In this document: in pieces, positions 62,953 to 64,000 of the stretch
Layout of the letters: each line of letters starts with the position of its first letter
Numbering within the stretch: the stretch's first letter is position 1
Assembly: GCF_013408535.1 (NCBI RefSeq)
Contig: NZ_JACBZA010000001.1
Location: 3,928,850 to 3,992,849 of the forward strand
Direction: 5' to 3'
Length of the DNA: 64,000 bases
From: Actinopolymorpha cephalotaxi
GTDB taxonomy: Bacteria > Actinomycetota > Actinomycetes > Propionibacteriales > Actinopolymorphaceae
Notes under the pieces: model-generated
What the model saw: only the letters and a program-made list of their open reading frames with translations
Told to the model about the DNA's origin: nothing
Database searches by the model: none
Program-made: the position numbers and the translations under genes

Positions 62953-64000
62953 CACCTGTGGCCCCCCTTCCGCAGCGCCCGCAACCCGACGGTGAGCCCG
63001 CGGGCGAACGCGTCGTGGGACACCCTGCCCGGCGGCGCCATCGGCATCCGTTGCACGGCGATGGTCTGGGCCTCGGTGTACTTCAGCAGCCCCTCGGCGC
63101 CGTGCCGGCGTCCCATCCCGGAGTCGCCCATGCCGCCCATCGGCGCGTCCACGCTCCCCCACGCCGCGGCGTAGGCCTCGTTGACGTTGACCGTGCCGGC
63201 GCGCAGGCGTTCACCGACCGCGCAGGCCCGGCGTACGTCGCGGCCGTAGACCGCGGCGTTCAGCCCGAACGTCGTGTCGTTGGCCCGCGTCACCGCCTCG
63301 TCCTCGTCGGCGACGCGGTAGACCGACACCACCGGGCCGAACGTCTCCTCGGCGAAGCAGGTCATCTCCGGGGTCACCTCCGCGAGGACGGTGGGCGCGA
63401 AGAAGTGGGGCCCCAGGTCGGGCCGGGCGACCCCACCGGTGAGGACGCGCGCGCCCTTGGCCCTGGCGTCCTCCACGTGCGCGGTGACGGTGCGGAGCTG
63501 GTCGGCGGAGATGAGCGAACCCATGTCCGGGCCGAAGTCCAGCGCCGGGCCGACCCGCATGGCCTCCACCCGGGCCACCAGGCGGTCGACGAACTCGTCG
63601 TACACCGGTGCCGCGACGTAGAGGCGTTCGATCGAGATGCACAGCTGGCCGGCGTTGGAGAAGCAGCCGCGTACCGCGCCCTCGGCGGCCACGTCCGGGT
63701 CGGCGTCGTCGAGAACCAGCATGGCGTTCTTGCCGCCCAGCTCCATGGTGGCGCCGATCAGCCGCTCACCACACCGGGCGGCCACCGAGCGCCCGGTCCC
63801 GGTGGAGCCGGTGAAGCAGACGAAGTCGGAGTGGTCGATCAGGGCGTTCCCGATCGAGGAGCCCGCGCCCACCACCACCTGCCACAGGTCGGGGGGCAGG
63901 CCGGCGTCGGCGACCAGTTCGGCAGCGGCCAGCGCACACAGCGCGGTGAGGCTGGCCGGCTTGGTGACCACCGCGTTGCCGGCGACCAGCGCGGGCAGCG
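62952..64000 (-). CDS. NAD(P)-dependent aldehyde dehydrogenase (succinate-semialdehyde-dehydrogenase-like), N-terminus cut
   Basis: The C-terminal ~350 residues of an aldehyde dehydrogenase; the start lies beyond base 64000. The catalytic Glu is in MELGGKNAMLVLDDAD and the catalytic Cys in CFSNAGQLCISIERLYV. The later landmarks are EETFGPVVSVYRVADEDEAVTRAND and GLNAAVYGRD. The family matches succinate-semialdehyde dehydrogenases. The next gene, a GMC oxidase, begins within its stop codon. It is first in the visible pair. Confidence 0.9.
   Translation of the reverse strand, partial: LPALVAGNAVVTKPASLTALCALAAAELVADAGLPPDLWQVVVGAGSSIGNALIDHSDFVCFTGSTGTGRSVAARCGERLIGATMELGGKNAMLVLDDADPDVAAEGAVRGCFSNAGQLCISIERLYVAAPVYDEFVDRLVARVEAMRVGPALDFGPDMGSLISADQLRTVTAHVEDARAKGARVLTGGVARPDLGPHFFAPTVLAEVTPEMTCFAEETFGPVVSVYRVADEDEAVTRANDTTFGLNAAVYGRDVRRACAVGERLRAGTVNVNEAYAAAWGSVDAPMGGMGDSGMGRRHGAEGLLKYTEAQTIAVQRMPMAPPGRVSHDAFARGLTVGLRALRKGGHR

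Overview
The window is a stretch of very GC-rich chromosome from an actinobacterium. GTG starts, AGGAGG-like ribosome sites and possible leaderless starts are frequent, and the gene order is typically actinobacterial. The block pcrA/uvrD1 - M23 peptidase - sucC - sucD - perM-like (DUF6350) - purN - purH matches the order remembered for Mycobacterium tuberculosis Rv0949-Rv0957. The trpS, yihY, D-Ala-D-Ala carboxypeptidase, mdh and DUF3017 neighbourhood resembles Streptomyces. A Propionibacteriales-type organism such as Actinopolymorpha is a reasonable guess but is not proven. No rRNA, tRNA, CRISPR array, transposase or prophage gene was recognised.

Layout. 1-6.4 kb: PLP-dependent dehydratase (cut by the window edge), membrane D-Ala-D-Ala carboxypeptidase, YihY, trpS-ligT, and a CNNM/CorC membrane protein. 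6.7-12 kb: a compact galT-galE-galK run followed by a formylglycine-generating enzyme and a frameshifted phosphodiesterase-type gene. 12-12.4 kb: palindrome/hairpin intergenic element 1. 12.4-16.4 kb: an enolase-superfamily enzyme, a small conserved protein, NADP-isocitrate dehydrogenase and malate dehydrogenase. 16.5-29.7 kb: DUF3017, a hydrolase, a membrane protein, purH-purN, a DUF4190-like protein, the PerM-like protein, an ECF-type sigma factor with a coupled membrane protein, sucD-sucC, a stand-alone B12-binding protein and an M23 peptidase. 29.8-36.4 kb: pcrA, a gamma-carbonic-anhydrase-like protein, an orphan Tat lipoprotein for oligopeptide-type uptake, and a polysaccharide deacetylase.

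36.5-47.8 kb: two tandem paralogous secreted subtilases of about 1,490 residues, with a divergent winged-helix regulator and a PIG-L deacetylase beside them. 47.8-52.9 kb: an envelope-stress cluster (LuxR-type response regulator, PspC-histidine kinase fusion, PspC/LiaF-like protein, small membrane protein, small PspC). 53-54.1 kb: glutathionyl-hydroquinone-reductase-like protein. 54.15-54.40 kb: palindrome/hairpin element 2. 54.4-64 kb: zinc alcohol dehydrogenase and guaA, an ABC-ATPase/FtsX pair, a lipoprotein, and a GMC oxidoreductase coupled to an aldehyde dehydrogenase cut by the window edge.

How the genes fit together. There is a central-metabolism core: succinyl-CoA synthetase, malate and isocitrate dehydrogenases, B12-dependent acyl-CoA chemistry, late purine synthesis (purN, purH, guaA) and the Leloir pathway. 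A large share of the rest concerns the cell envelope and secretion. The least explained structure is the pair of intergenic loci near 12.1-12.4 kb and 54.15-54.40 kb. Each is bounded by two copies of the same 18-bp perfect palindrome and holds two hairpin modules of exactly 46 nt. They are the best candidate here for an undescribed element.
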